The notes beneath the pieces were generated by a model. It was not told the DNA's origin, made no database searches, and saw only the letters and a program-made list of their open reading frames with translations. Of a DNA stretch of 64,000 nt, positions 44,625-54,227 are shown one piece after another. Position numbers and translations under genes: made by a program. The stretch spans positions 1,426,001 through 1,490,000 of the forward strand of contig NZ_CP059068.1 in NCBI RefSeq assembly GCF_017798165.1, written 5' to 3'. Source of the DNA: Rhodoferax sp. AJA081-3. GTDB lineage: Bacteria > Pseudomonadota > Gammaproteobacteria > Burkholderiales > Burkholderiaceae_C. Positions within the stretch are counted from its first letter, which is position 1. Every line of letters starts with the position of its first letter.

Positions 44625-46613
44625 TTACTTGCCGGAGATTTCGCGGAAAAATGCCTCAGAAGACGGCTTGCGCTGCAGGAAGGCCTCCACCAATTCGGAC
44701 GGCGCCCGCTGGCCACCGCTCTCCAGAATCAGCTTGCGGTAGCGTGTGCCCAGCCGGGTGTCCATCACATTGTTCCCAAAGGCCGAGCGCATATCCAGCG
44801 CCAACACTTCGGACCACATATAGCCGTAGTAGCCGGCCTGGTAGCCTCCCATCACATGGCCGAAACCGGCAGGCACCATGGTCCCGGCTTCATAGCCCAA
44901 CGGGGTTTTGCCCTCCAGCTCGGCCCAGGTTTGCATGGCGTCTACCACCTTGGGGGTATGCAGGGACATATCCCAGGCTGCGTACAGGCGCTGGCGGGCG
45001 TACTGGATGCCCTTGCCAAAGGCGCGTGATGCATTCATGCGCTCCATCAGCTTGGGGTCGATCGGTTTGCAGGTAGGGCAGACCTGGGCAAACATGACCA
45101 GCGTTTCAGGGCGGCGCGACCACTCCTCAAACATCTGCGACGGCGCTTCCACAAAATCACGTTTGACGCCGGTACCGGCATTCAGCACGTAACGCGTTTT
45201 GGACAACACGCCGTGCATGATGTGACCAAACTCGTGGAACAAGGTCTCCAACTCGTTCTGGTCAAAACCCTCACGGTTGAAGTTGGTCACCAAGACCGAG
45301 ATGGGGGTGCGCCCACCCACCGCGGAGACGCCCCGCACCGGGAAAGCTGCCGCGTGTTTGTATTTGCCATCGCGCGGAAACAGGTCCAGATAGAAGCTGG
45401 ACAGGTATTGGCCGCTGGCCGTATCAAACACGTCATAACCACGCACATCCGCCTGCCACACGGGCAGGCTCTTGTTGGCTTTGAAATGCACACCATAGAG
45501 CTTGCTGGTGACCTGCATCATCCAGTCAATCGTCGGGTCGGTGGGAAACTGGGCGCGCACTGCGCTCTGGTCCACGCTGTAGCGCAACTTCTTCAGGCGC
45601 TGCTGGTAAAACGACACATCCCAGCGTTTGAGCACTGCGTCCTTGTCACCCGTGTTTGCCACCTTTTCGGCGCGCAACTCGTCCAGCTCCTTGCGCTCCA
45701 GGGCCTCCACCTTGCCCTGAACGTCGTCCAGGAAGCGGGTCACGTTAGCCGCTGTGCCCGCCATGCGGCGCTTGATGGTCCAGTCGGCAAAATTGGTTTC
45801 GCCCATCAGCTGCGCCAGCTCCAGCCGCAACGTGACAGCCTCTTGCAGCAAACCCAGGTTTTCTGTGCCACCGCGTTGCTGGAATGCGGTCCAGAACGCC
45901 TTGCGGGTGGCTTCTACCTGCACGTTGTTCATGATGGCATCAAACTCGGGGTAGTCCAGACCAAACAGGTAGTTGCCCTGCTCGTCCTTGGCACGGCCAG
46001 TCAGTGCGGCGGGCAAAACACCCTGCAATTGCGCTTCGGAAAACGCCAGTTTGGTCTTGGTGTCGCGCACATTGCGCGAGAAGTCTTGGGCCAGTTTGTC
46101 CAGCCGCTCGAAGATGGCCTTGGCCCGGTCGCGTTTGGCGGTGGGCAGGTTGACGCCACGTTCTTCAAAGTCATCCAGAATGCTCTGGCGGGCCATGGCG
46201 TCCACCGGGTCGGTAGTCTTCAGCGCCTTGACGCGCTGGAACAAAGCCTCGCTTTGCAGGTATTCATTGGGCAGTGCCGACAGCAGCAAGTCGCAGGCTT
46301 CAGCGGCCTTTCGCACCTCGGGGTCGGGACTGGTCTCAGACAACAGGCCGATAGGGCCGCCGATGTCCTGCAAGCCCATGTCCAGCGCGTTCCACGCGTG
46401 CAACACGGTTTTGGCATTCACGCGGTCCAAAGGTACTGCCTTGATCTGCTCAATACGAGTGCGGGCTTGGGCGATGCCTTGCTCACACAGCTTGGGAATG
46501 GCGGCCGCCGTGGGCAACGCAATCACACCGCGCAAAGCGGGCGTAGTGGCTGCCAAGGCATGGGGTACAAAACAAGCGGCAAGGGCCGCAAGCACCGTGG
46601 TTTGAAGCTTCAT
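44625..46613 (-). CDS. M3 family zinc metallopeptidase with signal peptide
   Basis: The 662-residue protein has an N-terminal signal peptide (MKLQTTVLAALAACFVPHAL) and the M3 zinc site LFHEFGHIMHGVLS with catalytic Glu. Cytoplasmic relatives are oligopeptidase A, dipeptidyl carboxypeptidase and thimet oligopeptidase; this one seems to be exported to the periplasm. It probably trims short peptides. It is co-transcribed with the downstream S33 hydrolase gene (TAACATG junction). Confidence 0.92.
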   Translation of the reverse strand: MKLQTTVLAALAACFVPHALAATTPALRGVIALPTAAAIPKLCEQGIAQARTRIEQIKAVPLDRVNAKTVLHAWNALDMGLQDIGGPIGLLSETSPDPEVRKAAEACDLLLSALPNEYLQSEALFQRVKALKTTDPVDAMARQSILDDFEERGVNLPTAKRDRAKAIFERLDKLAQDFSRNVRDTKTKLAFSEAQLQGVLPAALTGRAKDEQGNYLFGLDYPEFDAIMNNVQVEATRKAFWTAFQQRGGTENLGLLQEAVTLRLELAQLMGETNFADWTIKRRMAGTAANVTRFLDDVQGKVEALERKELDELRAEKVANTGDKDAVLKRWDVSFYQQRLKKLRYSVDQSAVRAQFPTDPTIDWMMQVTSKLYGVHFKANKSLPVWQADVRGYDVFDTASGQYLSSFYLDLFPRDGKYKHAAAFPVRGVSAVGGRTPISVLVTNFNREGFDQNELETLFHEFGHIMHGVLSKTRYVLNAGTGVKRDFVEAPSQMFEEWSRRPETLVMFAQVCPTCKPIDPKLMERMNASRAFGKGIQYARQRLYAAWDMSLHTPKVVDAMQTWAELEGKTPLGYEAGTMVPAGFGHVMGGYQAGYYGYMWSEVLALDMRSAFGNNVMDTRLGTRYRKLILESGGQRAPSELVEAFLQRKPSSEAFFREISGK

Positions 46614-46741
46614 GGCAATCCTGGAATCGGGGTTGAGAAAGGGATTGACCGGCAGGTGCCGGCGGGCCCGTGGCCGCCTTCTGGGCGGTTGGGCTGCGGG
46701 ATTATAGGCAGCGGAAATGGGGCCTCAGGACCGGCTTTACC

Positions 46742-47587
46742 CTAGGAGCGCCGCAGTGCATCCACCCAGTCGGCAATGGCATCCAGGTTGACCTGGTCTT
46801 CGGCATGCACCAGGTAACACTCCAGGTCTGACAGGGCCTGTTCGATGTGGCCCAGTTCGGCGTGGGCCAGTCCGCGGTCGCGGTATTCGGGCCAGGACTG
46901 GGGCAGCAAAATCACCAGGCGCTCCTGTACCGCCAGCAGGCGCTGCCAGTCGTTTTGCGACTTGTGGATTTCCTTCAGGTTGCGCAGCATGCGGGCAATG
47001 ATGTCGCGTGAGGGTGCGGTCTGCAGGTACAAGCCCAGGGGGGTTTCCAACTCGTCGAGCAGGCCGCTGCGCTTGCGGTAGGGCTCCAGCCGCTCGGACA
47101 GTTCCTCGCGGCTCATCGACTTGCCGGTTAATGGGTCGATCACCACCTGGCCCATGGGCAAGTTGACCTTAACCAGAAAGTGCCCCGGAAACCCCACGCC
47201 CCGCACCGCCAGCCCCAAGCCTTGGGCCAGCTCCATCCACAAGACTGCCAGTGTGATGGGGATGCCGCGGCGTGTGTGCAGCAAGCGGTGGATGAAGCTG
47301 TTGTCGGGGTCGTAAAAATCGTTGGCATTGCCACCAAAGCCCAGATCCTGGTAGAAGAACTGGTTGAGCACCCGCAGCTTTTGCACGGGGCCCGTGTCCG
47401 CCGCCAGGCGCCTGCGCAGGCGGGCCAGCAGCTGGTCTACCTCGCCCAGCACGGACTGCACATCCATCTCGGGGTATTCGTCCTGGGCCAGGCTGACGGC
47501 TGCCTCAAACAGCGTGAATTCACCGTCACTCTCCACGAGGGAGGCGAAGTATTCCAGCGGCGTGGGTTGGTCAAAGGACAGGTTCAT
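46742..47587 (-). CDS. SirB1-like transglutaminase-fold / TPR protein
   Basis: The 281-residue protein has the SirB1 N-terminal domain (FYDPDNSFIHRLLHTRRGIP, GVGFPGHFLVKVNL) and a C-terminal TPR-like segment (WPEYRDRGLAHAELGHIEQA). The N-terminal domain is related to the transglutaminase fold but lacks a clear Cys nucleophile in this copy. SirB1 proteins are widespread and uncharacterised. It sits just downstream of murJ in the same direction. Confidence 0.88.
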   Translation of the reverse strand: MNLSFDQPTPLEYFASLVESDGEFTLFEAAVSLAQDEYPEMDVQSVLGEVDQLLARLRRRLAADTGPVQKLRVLNQFFYQDLGFGGNANDFYDPDNSFIHRLLHTRRGIPITLAVLWMELAQGLGLAVRGVGFPGHFLVKVNLPMGQVVIDPLTGKSMSREELSERLEPYRKRSGLLDELETPLGLYLQTAPSRDIIARMLRNLKEIHKSQNDWQRLLAVQERLVILLPQSWPEYRDRGLAHAELGHIEQALSDLECYLVHAEDQVNLDAIADWVDALRRS

Positions 47588-47607
47588 GGTGGCAAACCTT
47601 TCAAGTG

Positions 47608-49167
47608 CTAGCGCCGCAACAATTGTCGCAAGTTCAGGCCGGCAGCCCAGATTGCTACAAAATAGATAGCGATAGCGCTAGATACGTAGAGGGCTAGCCA
47701 CCCAACACGCTGAAGCTTCTCGGCTTTCAGGGCCAGCCAGGGCACCGAGCCATTGGCCCACATCAAAAATACCGCCAGCAGCGCACTGGCTGCCAACACT
47801 TGCAGGGCGAAACGCCCCCAGCCAGGTTGCGGAATATAGGTGCGGTTGCGCAAAAGCCCGATCAGCAGCCACAGAGCGTTGACCATGGCGCCTACGCCAA
47901 TGGCCAAGGCCAAGCCAGCATGGGCCAGCAGCGGCACAAAGACAAAGTTCAATGCTTGGGTGATGACCAGCACCGCTAGGCCAATCAGCGCCGGGCCTTT
48001 GATGTTCTGGCTGGCGAAATAACCCGGCGTCAGCACCTTGATGGCGACCAGGCCCAGCAAACCGGCGCCGTAACCCATCAAGGCAACCGAGGTCTGCATG
48101 ACGTCGTTGTCGGTATAGGCGCCGTTATGAAAAATCACCGAGGCCAGCGGCTGCGCAAAGGTAACCAGGGCAATCGCACTGGGCACCGCCATCAATACCA
48201 CCAGGCGCAGACCCCAATCGATCATGCTGGAGAACTTGGCAGCGTCGTTGGCAGCCTTGGCAGCGGCAAGCTGCGGCATCAGCACCACCCCCAAGGCCAC
48301 ACCCAGCATAGCGGTGGGGAACTCCATCAACAATCCGGCATTGTTCAGCCAAGTCACCGAGCCAACCCCCAAATGTGACGCGATTTGTGTATTGATGATC
48401 AAGGAAATCTGGGACACGCTGACACCCAGCAACGCAGGGCCCATCAGATGCACTATTCTTTTGGTAGCAGGCTGCGCCCACGCGGCGCGGGCTGCAGCAA
48501 TATTGAGCCTGATCTTTGGCGCCAATCCCATGCGCCGCATGGCCAGCAGGATGGCCCCCAGCTGCAATACACCGCCCAGCATCACACCTGCGGCCATGGC
48601 GTAAATCGGCTCTATGCCCAACTGCTGGAACCACGGCGCGCCCAACCAGGCCGCCAGAATCATGGCTACGTTCAACAATACCGGTGTGGCTGCGGGAATG
48701 GCAAAGTTCTTCCAGGTGTTGAGCACGCCAGCCCCCAGCGCCACCAGCGACATGCAGGCGATGTAGGGGAACATCCAGCGCGTCATGACAACGGCGGCTT
48801 CAAAACCTTCGGGCTCCATTCCGCTGGCCAACAGATAGACAAGAATGGGCGCGCCCGCAATGCCCACCACACAGGTCAGCAGCAGGGCCATGGTCAGCAG
48901 GGTGGCAACGGAATTGACCAGGGCGTGGGTAGCTTCCTCGCCCTCTTTTTCTTTGCTGGCGGCCAGCACGGGCACAAAAGCCTGGCTAAAAGCCCCTTCG
49001 GCAAACATGCGGCGCAGCAAATTGGGGATACGAAATGCCACCCAAAACGCATCCGTCATGGCGCTCACGCCAAAAATGGAAGCCATCAGCAGGTCACGCA
49101 CCAAACCGGTGATACGGGACGCCAGGGTCAGCACGGAAACGATGGAGGCGGATTTGATAAGGCTCAC
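47608..49167 (-). CDS. murJ: Lipid II flippase MurJ
   Basis: The product is 519 residues from the GTG at 49167 ([20 protein letters not shown]), chosen because MurJ begins this way; upstream codons are not conserved. Fourteen hydrophobic helices and the MOP-superfamily signatures [19 protein letters not shown] and [20 protein letters not shown] are clear. MurJ moves lipid-linked peptidoglycan precursor across the inner membrane. The last helix ([18 protein letters not shown]) is encoded by a copy of the dispersed repeat at 47651-47697. Divergent from rpsT, an arrangement seen in many beta-proteobacteria. Confidence 0.95.
   Translation of the reverse strand: MSLIKSASIVSVLTLASRITGLVRDLLMASIFGVSAMTDAFWVAFRIPNLLRRMFAEGAFSQAFVPVLAASKEKEGEEATHALVNSVATLLTMALLLTCVVGIAGAPILVYLLASGMEPEGFEAAVVMTRWMFPYIACMSLVALGAGVLNTWKNFAIPAATPVLLNVAMILAAWLGAPWFQQLGIEPIYAMAAGVMLGGVLQLGAILLAMRRMGLAPKIRLNIAAARAAWAQPATKRIVHLMGPALLGVSVSQISLIINTQIASHLGVGSVTWLNNAGLLMEFPTAMLGVALGVVLMPQLAAAKAANDAAKFSSMIDWGLRLVVLMAVPSAIALVTFAQPLASVIFHNGAYTDNDVMQTSVALMGYGAGLLGLVAIKVLTPGYFASQNIKGPALIGLAVLVITQALNFVFVPLLAHAGLALAIGVGAMVNALWLLIGLLRNRTYIPQPGWGRFALQVLAASALLAVFLMWANGSVPWLALKAEKLQRVGWLALYVSSAIAIYFVAIWAAGLNLRQLLRR
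47651..47697 (+). repeat. Dispersed GGGCTAG repeat at the 3-prime end of murJ
   Basis: ATTGCTACAAAATAGATAGC, GATAGCGCTAG, spacer, GAGGGCTAG. Opposite to the gene; read on the murJ strand in the frame CTA-GCC-CTC (Leu-Ala-Leu), the same frame as the antisense copy in comEC. It encodes the last membrane helix. Confidence 0.65.
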
Positions 49168-49233
49168 CGTGCCAGTGTAGCCCCCGTGGATGGCGCCTCC
49201 CCGAGCCCCGCTGCTCGGCCAAGCGGCCCTGGA

Positions 49234-49262
49234 TTGCCTGCCCAGACCCAAAATGCTACAAT
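49234..49262 (+). promoter_or_regulatory. Sigma-70 promoter for rpsT
   Basis: The -35 box TTGCCT (49234-49239) and -10 box TACAAT (49257-49262) are separated by 17 bases, and the start codon of rpsT is 46 bases downstream. A good housekeeping promoter by sequence. Confidence 0.65.
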
Positions 49263-49307
49263 CGCGGGCTTTGCTGGCATCATCCTCAGACACAAGGAAT
49301 ACTTAAT

Positions 49308-49610
49308 ATGGCATCTACCAAACCCAAGAAAAAGAACCCACGCCTGGCGTCGGGCCGTAAGCGCGTCCGCCAGGACGTCAAAATCAATGCAGCAAACACT
49401 TCCCTGCGTTCCAAATACCGCACCGCGGTGAAGAACGTTGAGAAGGCAGTTCTGGCCGGTGACAAGACCAAGGCCACCGAACTGTTTGCGAAGATGCAAG
49501 CCGTGGTTGACACCGTGGCTGACAAGGGCATCTTCCACAAGAACAAGGCAGCACGCGACAAGAGCCGCTTGTCTACCAAGGTGAAAGCCTTGGCCCTCGC
49601 AGCAGCGTAA
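49308..49610 (+). CDS. rpsT: 30S ribosomal protein S20
   Basis: The 100-residue, very basic protein ([20 protein letters not shown]) matches bS20 with its long amphipathic helices binding 16S rRNA. The ATG follows an AAGGAA box. It is transcribed alone between a sigma-70 type promoter and a strong intrinsic terminator. It is divergent from murJ. Confidence 0.97.
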   Translation: MASTKPKKKNPRLASGRKRVRQDVKINAANTSLRSKYRTAVKNVEKAVLAGDKTKATELFAKMQAVVDTVADKGIFHKNKAARDKSRLSTKVKALALAAA

Positions 49611-49698
49611 AACCTGCACGCCTGATCACTCAGGCACACATCGCACGGGCCTCTCGGGGCCTGCCGTTTGCACCGGGTGCGCTGCCAGCAAAGCAAAC

Positions 49699-49724
49699 AA
49701 GCCGTTCATTGAACGGCTTTTTTG
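49699..49724 (+). terminator. Intrinsic terminator after rpsT
   Basis: A perfect 9-bp stem, AAGCCGTTC with GAACGGCTT around loop ATT, followed directly by a T-run. About 90 bases after the rpsT stop. Confidence 0.88.
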
Positions 49725-49805
49725 TTGTCTGGACAAAACCACGCCCGCCGCTATAGTGGCGCGATGTCTTCACCCACCCCACTTTCCGTTCCGTAAACGC
49801 ACCCC

Positions 49806-50384
49806 ATGGACCGCATCACCCTTGCCTTCTGGTCCCTGGTGCTGGGCTTGTGTGCTGCCACGGTCTTTTTTGTGACCGGCATCTATGGCCAACAGGCCAA
49901 CCAGCAGCAACGCGAAGCCAAGCTCGACAGCGGTGACCTGGTCCAACTGGTGAAGGTTATAGATGGCGACACCGTTGTCGTCAGCAAAGAAGGCCAGGGC
50001 AACGCCACCGTGCGCCTGCTGGGCATCAAAACCCTGGAATCCAAACACGGCAAGGACGAAGTAGCGGTCTACGGCCGGGCGGCCGAAGAGGCCCTGAAAC
50101 GCATCGTCGGCGACAAACCCCTGCGTGTGCTGCTCAACACCCCACCCCGTGACCGCCATGGCCGCACCATTGCCACGCTGTATGCCGGTGACCAGGACAT
50201 TGGACTGGGCCTGGTTGGTGAAGGACATGCACTGGTCTACTCGGTGTACCCGTTTGCGTCCATGCCGGTGTACCTGCAAGCGCAGAACCTGGCACGCTCC
50301 AAAAGCCTGGGCCTGTGGGGCAACCCGGAAGTCGGCTCCAGGGCCGAAGCCATGATCAACGAATGGGCGAGGCAAGGATCATGA
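49806..50384 (+). CDS. Staphylococcal-nuclease-like (thermonuclease) protein
   Basis: The 192-residue protein has an N-terminal hydrophobic anchor (about residues 5-25), then the SNase fold: VIDGDTVVVSKEG, VRLLGIKTLES, and the active-site segment PPRDRHGRTIATLYAGD, where Arg and Asp residues act in calcium-dependent phosphodiester cleavage. It is probably anchored to face the periplasm. The stop overlaps the ATG of the potassium channel gene (ATGA). Confidence 0.88.
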   Translation: MDRITLAFWSLVLGLCAATVFFVTGIYGQQANQQQREAKLDSGDLVQLVKVIDGDTVVVSKEGQGNATVRLLGIKTLESKHGKDEVAVYGRAAEEALKRIVGDKPLRVLLNTPPRDRHGRTIATLYAGDQDIGLGLVGEGHALVYSVYPFASMPVYLQAQNLARSKSLGLWGNPEVGSRAEAMINEWARQGS

Positions 50385-51439
50385 TGCAAGTGCTGTTGCG
50401 CCTGTTCCAGCGCAATCTGGTCGTGAATCCTTCTGTGCAGTTGCGCGCGGTGGTGCTGCTGACGGCCATATTGGCCTATGGCACCAGCGGATTTTTGTAT
50501 TTCGAACTGCCCGCCAACCCAGACCTGACGTGGACCGACGCCCTGTGGTATTCGCTGGTGACCCTGACCACGGTGGGTTATGGCGACTTCTTTCCTAAAA
50601 CCCCGGGCGGGCGTTTTCTGGTGGGCGTGCCGCTGATGGTGATTGGCATAGGCCTGCTGGGTTTTATCCTGTCCGTGGTGGCCACTGCATTGATCACGTC
50701 CAAGACCAAGGAGCTAAAAGGTATGAGCAGCGTCACATTTTCCGGGCACCTGGTGCTGATCAACTTCCCTGGCCTGCCCAAGCTGTTGCGCCTGCTGGAC
50801 GAGCTGGCCAATGACCCACGCATAGGCCGCAACACCGCCATCGTGCTGGTGGACAAGGACCTGGAAGAACTACCCACCGAACTGGGCGCGCGCCATGTGC
50901 GCTACGTGCGCGGCGACCCCACACGGGACGAGACCCTGCAACGCGCCGGTATCCATAGCGCGCAACACGCCATTGTGCTGACCCGCAATGCCAACGACAG
51001 CGCGTCCGACGCCATCAATGTCAGCATTGCGCTGGCCATTGAATCGCGCGCACGCCAGGTCAACACGGTGGTGGAGTGTATAGACCCCGGCACGCGCGAA
51101 CTGCTGGCCAAGGCCGGCTGTGACCGCGTGGTCTGCAGTGCGCACTTTGACGCGCTGTATGTGAGCCAGGAGTTGCTCAACCCCGGCACACAAGACATCG
51201 TTGCCGACCTGCTGAGCAACGGCCAGGGCCAGCAGTTTTACCTGACCCCGCTACAAGGGGCCACCGCTGGCAAATGTTTTCGGGATGTGGCGACCCAGGC
51301 GGCCGCCGCGGGCCATGTGGCCATAGGCCTGCGCCGCAACAACACCAACCAGCTCAATGTGGGTGCCGACTACCCCGTGCAGGCAGACGATATGGCCATC
51401 AGCATTGGTGAGCACCGCGTGGGCAGCTTCGCACTGTGA
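50381..51439 (+). CDS. Voltage-gated-type potassium channel with TrkA-N domain
   Basis: The product is 352 residues from the ATG at 50381. Two hydrophobic helices flank the selectivity filter TLTTVGYGDFF; with only two helices per subunit it is of the MthK/Kch ion-channel type. A cytoplasmic RCK/TrkA-N domain follows (HLVLINFPGLPKLLRLLDEL, ADP-binding region less canonical), then a TrkA-C-like tail. It conducts K+ under ligand control. Co-transcribed with the nuclease gene; a functional link is not obvious. Confidence 0.9.
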   Translation: MMQVLLRLFQRNLVVNPSVQLRAVVLLTAILAYGTSGFLYFELPANPDLTWTDALWYSLVTLTTVGYGDFFPKTPGGRFLVGVPLMVIGIGLLGFILSVVATALITSKTKELKGMSSVTFSGHLVLINFPGLPKLLRLLDELANDPRIGRNTAIVLVDKDLEELPTELGARHVRYVRGDPTRDETLQRAGIHSAQHAIVLTRNANDSASDAINVSIALAIESRARQVNTVVECIDPGTRELLAKAGCDRVVCSAHFDALYVSQELLNPGTQDIVADLLSNGQGQQFYLTPLQGATAGKCFRDVATQAAAAGHVAIGLRRNNTNQLNVGADYPVQADDMAISIGEHRVGSFAL

Positions 51440-51469
51440 GCGCCTGAAGACCGGGTCTACGAAGCGGAC

Positions 51470-51775
51470 CTAAAACTCGGGCCGTGTTTCGCTCACCTGC
51501 AGCTCGTTGTCCTTGGCAAAGTTCAGGCAAAAGTCCCAGGCCATGACGTCGTAATCGCGCAGATCGCGGTGCACGATCACACACTTCACATTGCCAAACG
51601 AGGTGGGCACACACCACGGTGAGTACCCCAGGTGACTGCCCGGCTGCGGACCACCCGGGCGAAACTGGCTCATGACGCCGGCCAAGCGCTCTGCCCAGTC
51701 GCTGGGGCGGAACGTTTTGCCGCTGCGGGTCATTCCCAGGATGTAGAGTTCTTTAGACGGAGGCGTGAGGGACAT
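51470..51775 (-). CDS. DUF3579 domain-containing protein
   Basis: The 101-residue protein has the DUF3579 pattern: ELYILGMTRSGKTFRPSDWA, ERLAGVMSQF and VMAWDFCLNFAKDNELQV. The family is restricted mainly to beta-proteobacteria, is often near arginine biosynthesis genes, and has no known function. It is divergent from argD, with about 260 bases between. Confidence 0.85.
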   Translation of the reverse strand: MSLTPPSKELYILGMTRSGKTFRPSDWAERLAGVMSQFRPGGPQPGSHLGYSPWCVPTSFGNVKCVIVHRDLRDYDVMAWDFCLNFAKDNELQVSETRPEF

Positions 51776-52034
51776 GGTGTTGACGGAGACGGGTTTGCAA
51801 CACCCAAAAATGCGTTGCGACGCGCGGCGATTTTATCTGACACAGGGCTACACATTGCTGACACACCCAGCAAATTACGTGCCCGAGTAGGCCCATCGCG
51901 CCCAGCAGAGCGCGCGCCCGGTGCGCGCCGCCCAACATCACAGTGATGCCAATTTGTCAAATAAGTGCTGCAGTGCAGCGCCTAGAATCCCTTTCCACCG
52001 ACCTGTTTCACGACGACAACCCTGGAGTTTCCAC

Positions 52035-53246
52035 ATGACCGCTGCTGTTCCCACCACGCCCTCTTCACCCCACGTGATGAACACCTACGGCCGCCTGCCC
52101 ATTGCCTTGAGCCATGGCCAGGGCTGCCGCGTGTGGGATGTGAACGGCCGCGAGTACCTGGATGGCCTGGGTGGCATTGCCGTCAACACGCTGGGCCACA
52201 ACCACCCCAAGCTGGTGGCCGCGCTGCAGGACCAGGTGACCAAACTGATCCACACCTCCAACTACTACCACGTGCCGCTGCAGGAAGAGCTGGCCAGCCT
52301 GCTGGTGGAGCGCTCGGGCATGACCAATGTGTTCTTCTGCTCCACCGGCCTGGAAGCCAACGAAGCGGCGCTGAAGCTGGCGCGCAAGTTTGGCCACGAC
52401 AAGGGTATTGATCGCCCCGAGATCGTGGTGTACGAGAAGGCCTTCCACGGCCGCTCGATTGCCACACTCAGCGCCACCGGCAACCCCAAGGTGCAGGCCG
52501 GATTTGGCCCACTGGTGGAAGGATTTATCCGCGTGCCGGCCAACAACATCGAACAACTGATAGCCGCCACGGCCAACAACCCCAATGTGGTGGCCGTGTT
52601 TTTTGAAGCCATCCAGGGTGAAGGCGGCGTCAACCCCATGCACATGGACTACCTGCGTGATGTGCGCGCCCTGTGCGATGAGCGCGACTGGCTGTTGATG
52701 ATCGACGAGGTGCAATGCGGAATGGGCCGCACCGGCAAGTGGTTTGCCCACCAGTGGGCGGGTATCAAGCCTGATGTGATGCCGCTGGCCAAGGGCCTGG
52801 GGTCGGGTGTGCCGGTGGGCGCGGTGGTAGTGGGCCCCAAGGCGGCCACCATATTTGCGCCCGGCAACCACGGCAGCACCTTTGGCGGCAACCCACTGGC
52901 CATGCGCGCCGGTGTCACCACCATCCGCACCATGGAAGAAGAGAACCTGCTGGCCAATGCCGCTACCGTGGGGGAACACCTGAAAGCCGCTCTGGAGAAA
53001 GGCCTGGCGGCCGAGCTGGCCAGTGGTACGGTGAAGGAAATTCGCGGCCAGGGCCTGATGCTGGGTATTGACCTGATCAAGCCGTGCGGCGCCTTGACCC
53101 AGCGCGCAGTGGATGCCGGCCTGCTGATCAGCGTAACCGCCGATACCGTGGTGCGCCTGGTGCCTTCGCTGATACTGACCACGGCCGAGGCCGATCAGAT
53201 CGCGGCTATCCTGTGCCCCCTGATCTCTGCATTGTTGAAAGAATAA
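52035..53246 (+). CDS. argD: Acetylornithine/N-succinyldiaminopimelate aminotransferase
   Basis: The product is 403 residues from the ATG at 52035, which follows GGAG. PLP-binding features are STGLEANEAALKLARKFG, MIDEVQCGMGRTGKWFAHQW and the Schiff-base Lys in PLAKGLGSGVPVGA. The enzyme converts N-acetylglutamate semialdehyde to N-acetylornithine in arginine synthesis and can serve in lysine synthesis. argF follows after five bases. Confidence 0.95.
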   Translation: MTAAVPTTPSSPHVMNTYGRLPIALSHGQGCRVWDVNGREYLDGLGGIAVNTLGHNHPKLVAALQDQVTKLIHTSNYYHVPLQEELASLLVERSGMTNVFFCSTGLEANEAALKLARKFGHDKGIDRPEIVVYEKAFHGRSIATLSATGNPKVQAGFGPLVEGFIRVPANNIEQLIAATANNPNVVAVFFEAIQGEGGVNPMHMDYLRDVRALCDERDWLLMIDEVQCGMGRTGKWFAHQWAGIKPDVMPLAKGLGSGVPVGAVVVGPKAATIFAPGNHGSTFGGNPLAMRAGVTTIRTMEEENLLANAATVGEHLKAALEKGLAAELASGTVKEIRGQGLMLGIDLIKPCGALTQRAVDAGLLISVTADTVVRLVPSLILTTAEADQIAAILCPLISALLKE

Positions 53247-53251
53247 ACGCC

Positions 53252-54223
53252 ATGAACCCGCTCAAAGGCATACCCAGCACGCTGCCCCAAGGTGCGCCGC
53301 CCGTGCGGCACTACTTGCAGTTCACCGACTTCACCACCGAAGAGTACGTGTACCTGCTGGAGCGCGCGGCCTTTATCAAACACAAGTTCAAGACCTTTGT
53401 GCGCCACCACTCGCTGGTAGACCGCACGCTGGCCATGATTTTTGAGAAGGCCTCCACCCGCACCCGTGTGAGCTTTGAGGCCGGCATGTACCAGCTGGGC
53501 GGCAGCGTGGTGCACCTGACCACGGGCGACAGCCAGCTGGGCCGCGCCGAGCCGATTGAAGACAGCGCCAAGGTCATCAGCCGCATGACCGACATCGTGA
53601 TGATTCGCACCTTTGAGCAGACCAAGCTGGAGCGTTTTGCCGCCCACTCGCGCGTGCCGGTCATCAACGGCCTGACCAATGAATTCCACCCCTGCCAGAT
53701 CCTGGCCGACATCTTCACCTACATCGAGCACCGCGGCCCGATTGCAGGAAAGACCGTGGTCTGGGTGGGTGACGGCAACAACATGGCCAACACCTGGCTG
53801 CAGGCCGCCGCCATCCTGGGCTTCCACCTGCGGGTGAGCACACCCAGCGGTTATGAGTTAGATGAAAAAGTGGCCGTCACCCCCCGTGGAATGGGCTCTG
53901 GTAGCTACAGAGTTTATAGCAATCCGCTGGAAGCCTGCAAAGATGCCGACCTGGTCACCACCGATGTGTGGACCAGCATGGGCTTTGAGGCCGAGAACGA
54001 AACCCGCCGCAAGGCCTTTGCCGCCTGGTGTGTGAATGCCGAGATGATGGCCGCCGCCAAACCCGACGCGTTATTCATGCACTGCCTGCCCGCCCACCGC
54101 GGCGAAGAGGTGGATGCGGATGTGATTGATGGCCCGCAATCCGTGGTGTGGGACGAAGCCGAAAACCGCATGCACGTGCAAAAAGCGCTGATGGAATACC
54201 TGCTGCTGGGCCGCCAGGCCTGA
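53252..54223 (+). CDS. argF: Ornithine carbamoyltransferase
   Basis: The 323-residue protein has the carbamoyl-phosphate site STRTRVSFE, NEFHPCQILAD and the ornithine-site HCLPAHRGEEV. It makes citrulline from ornithine in the cytoplasm. It forms an operon with argD. Residues about 207-224 (KVAVTPRGMGSGSYRVYSN) are encoded by a diverged dispersed repeat and replace the usual less conserved stretch between GYE and the DADLVTTDVW motif. The length remains near normal, so the enzyme is likely active. Confidence 0.95.
   Translation: MNPLKGIPSTLPQGAPPVRHYLQFTDFTTEEYVYLLERAAFIKHKFKTFVRHHSLVDRTLAMIFEKASTRTRVSFEAGMYQLGGSVVHLTTGDSQLGRAEPIEDSAKVISRMTDIVMIRTFEQTKLERFAAHSRVPVINGLTNEFHPCQILADIFTYIEHRGPIAGKTVVWVGDGNNMANTWLQAAAILGFHLRVSTPSGYELDEKVAVTPRGMGSGSYRVYSNPLEACKDADLVTTDVWTSMGFEAENETRRKAFAAWCVNAEMMAAAKPDALFMHCLPAHRGEEVDADVIDGPQSVVWDEAENRMHVQKALMEYLLLGRQA
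53871..53923 (-). repeat. Diverged dispersed repeat within argF
   Basis: On the minus strand: ATTGCTATAAACTCTGTAGC, spacer, CCACGGGGGGTGACGGCCA. The end CTAG is changed to GTGA. Antisense to the gene and translated in frame. Confidence 0.55.
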
Positions 54224-54227
54224 AATC

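Noticed and set aside
49171..49200. GTAGCCCCCGTGG before the murJ start as another copy of the dispersed repeat
   Set aside because: Only the GGGGGCTA end matches; the TATAGC-type part is missing, so a fragment cannot be told from chance.
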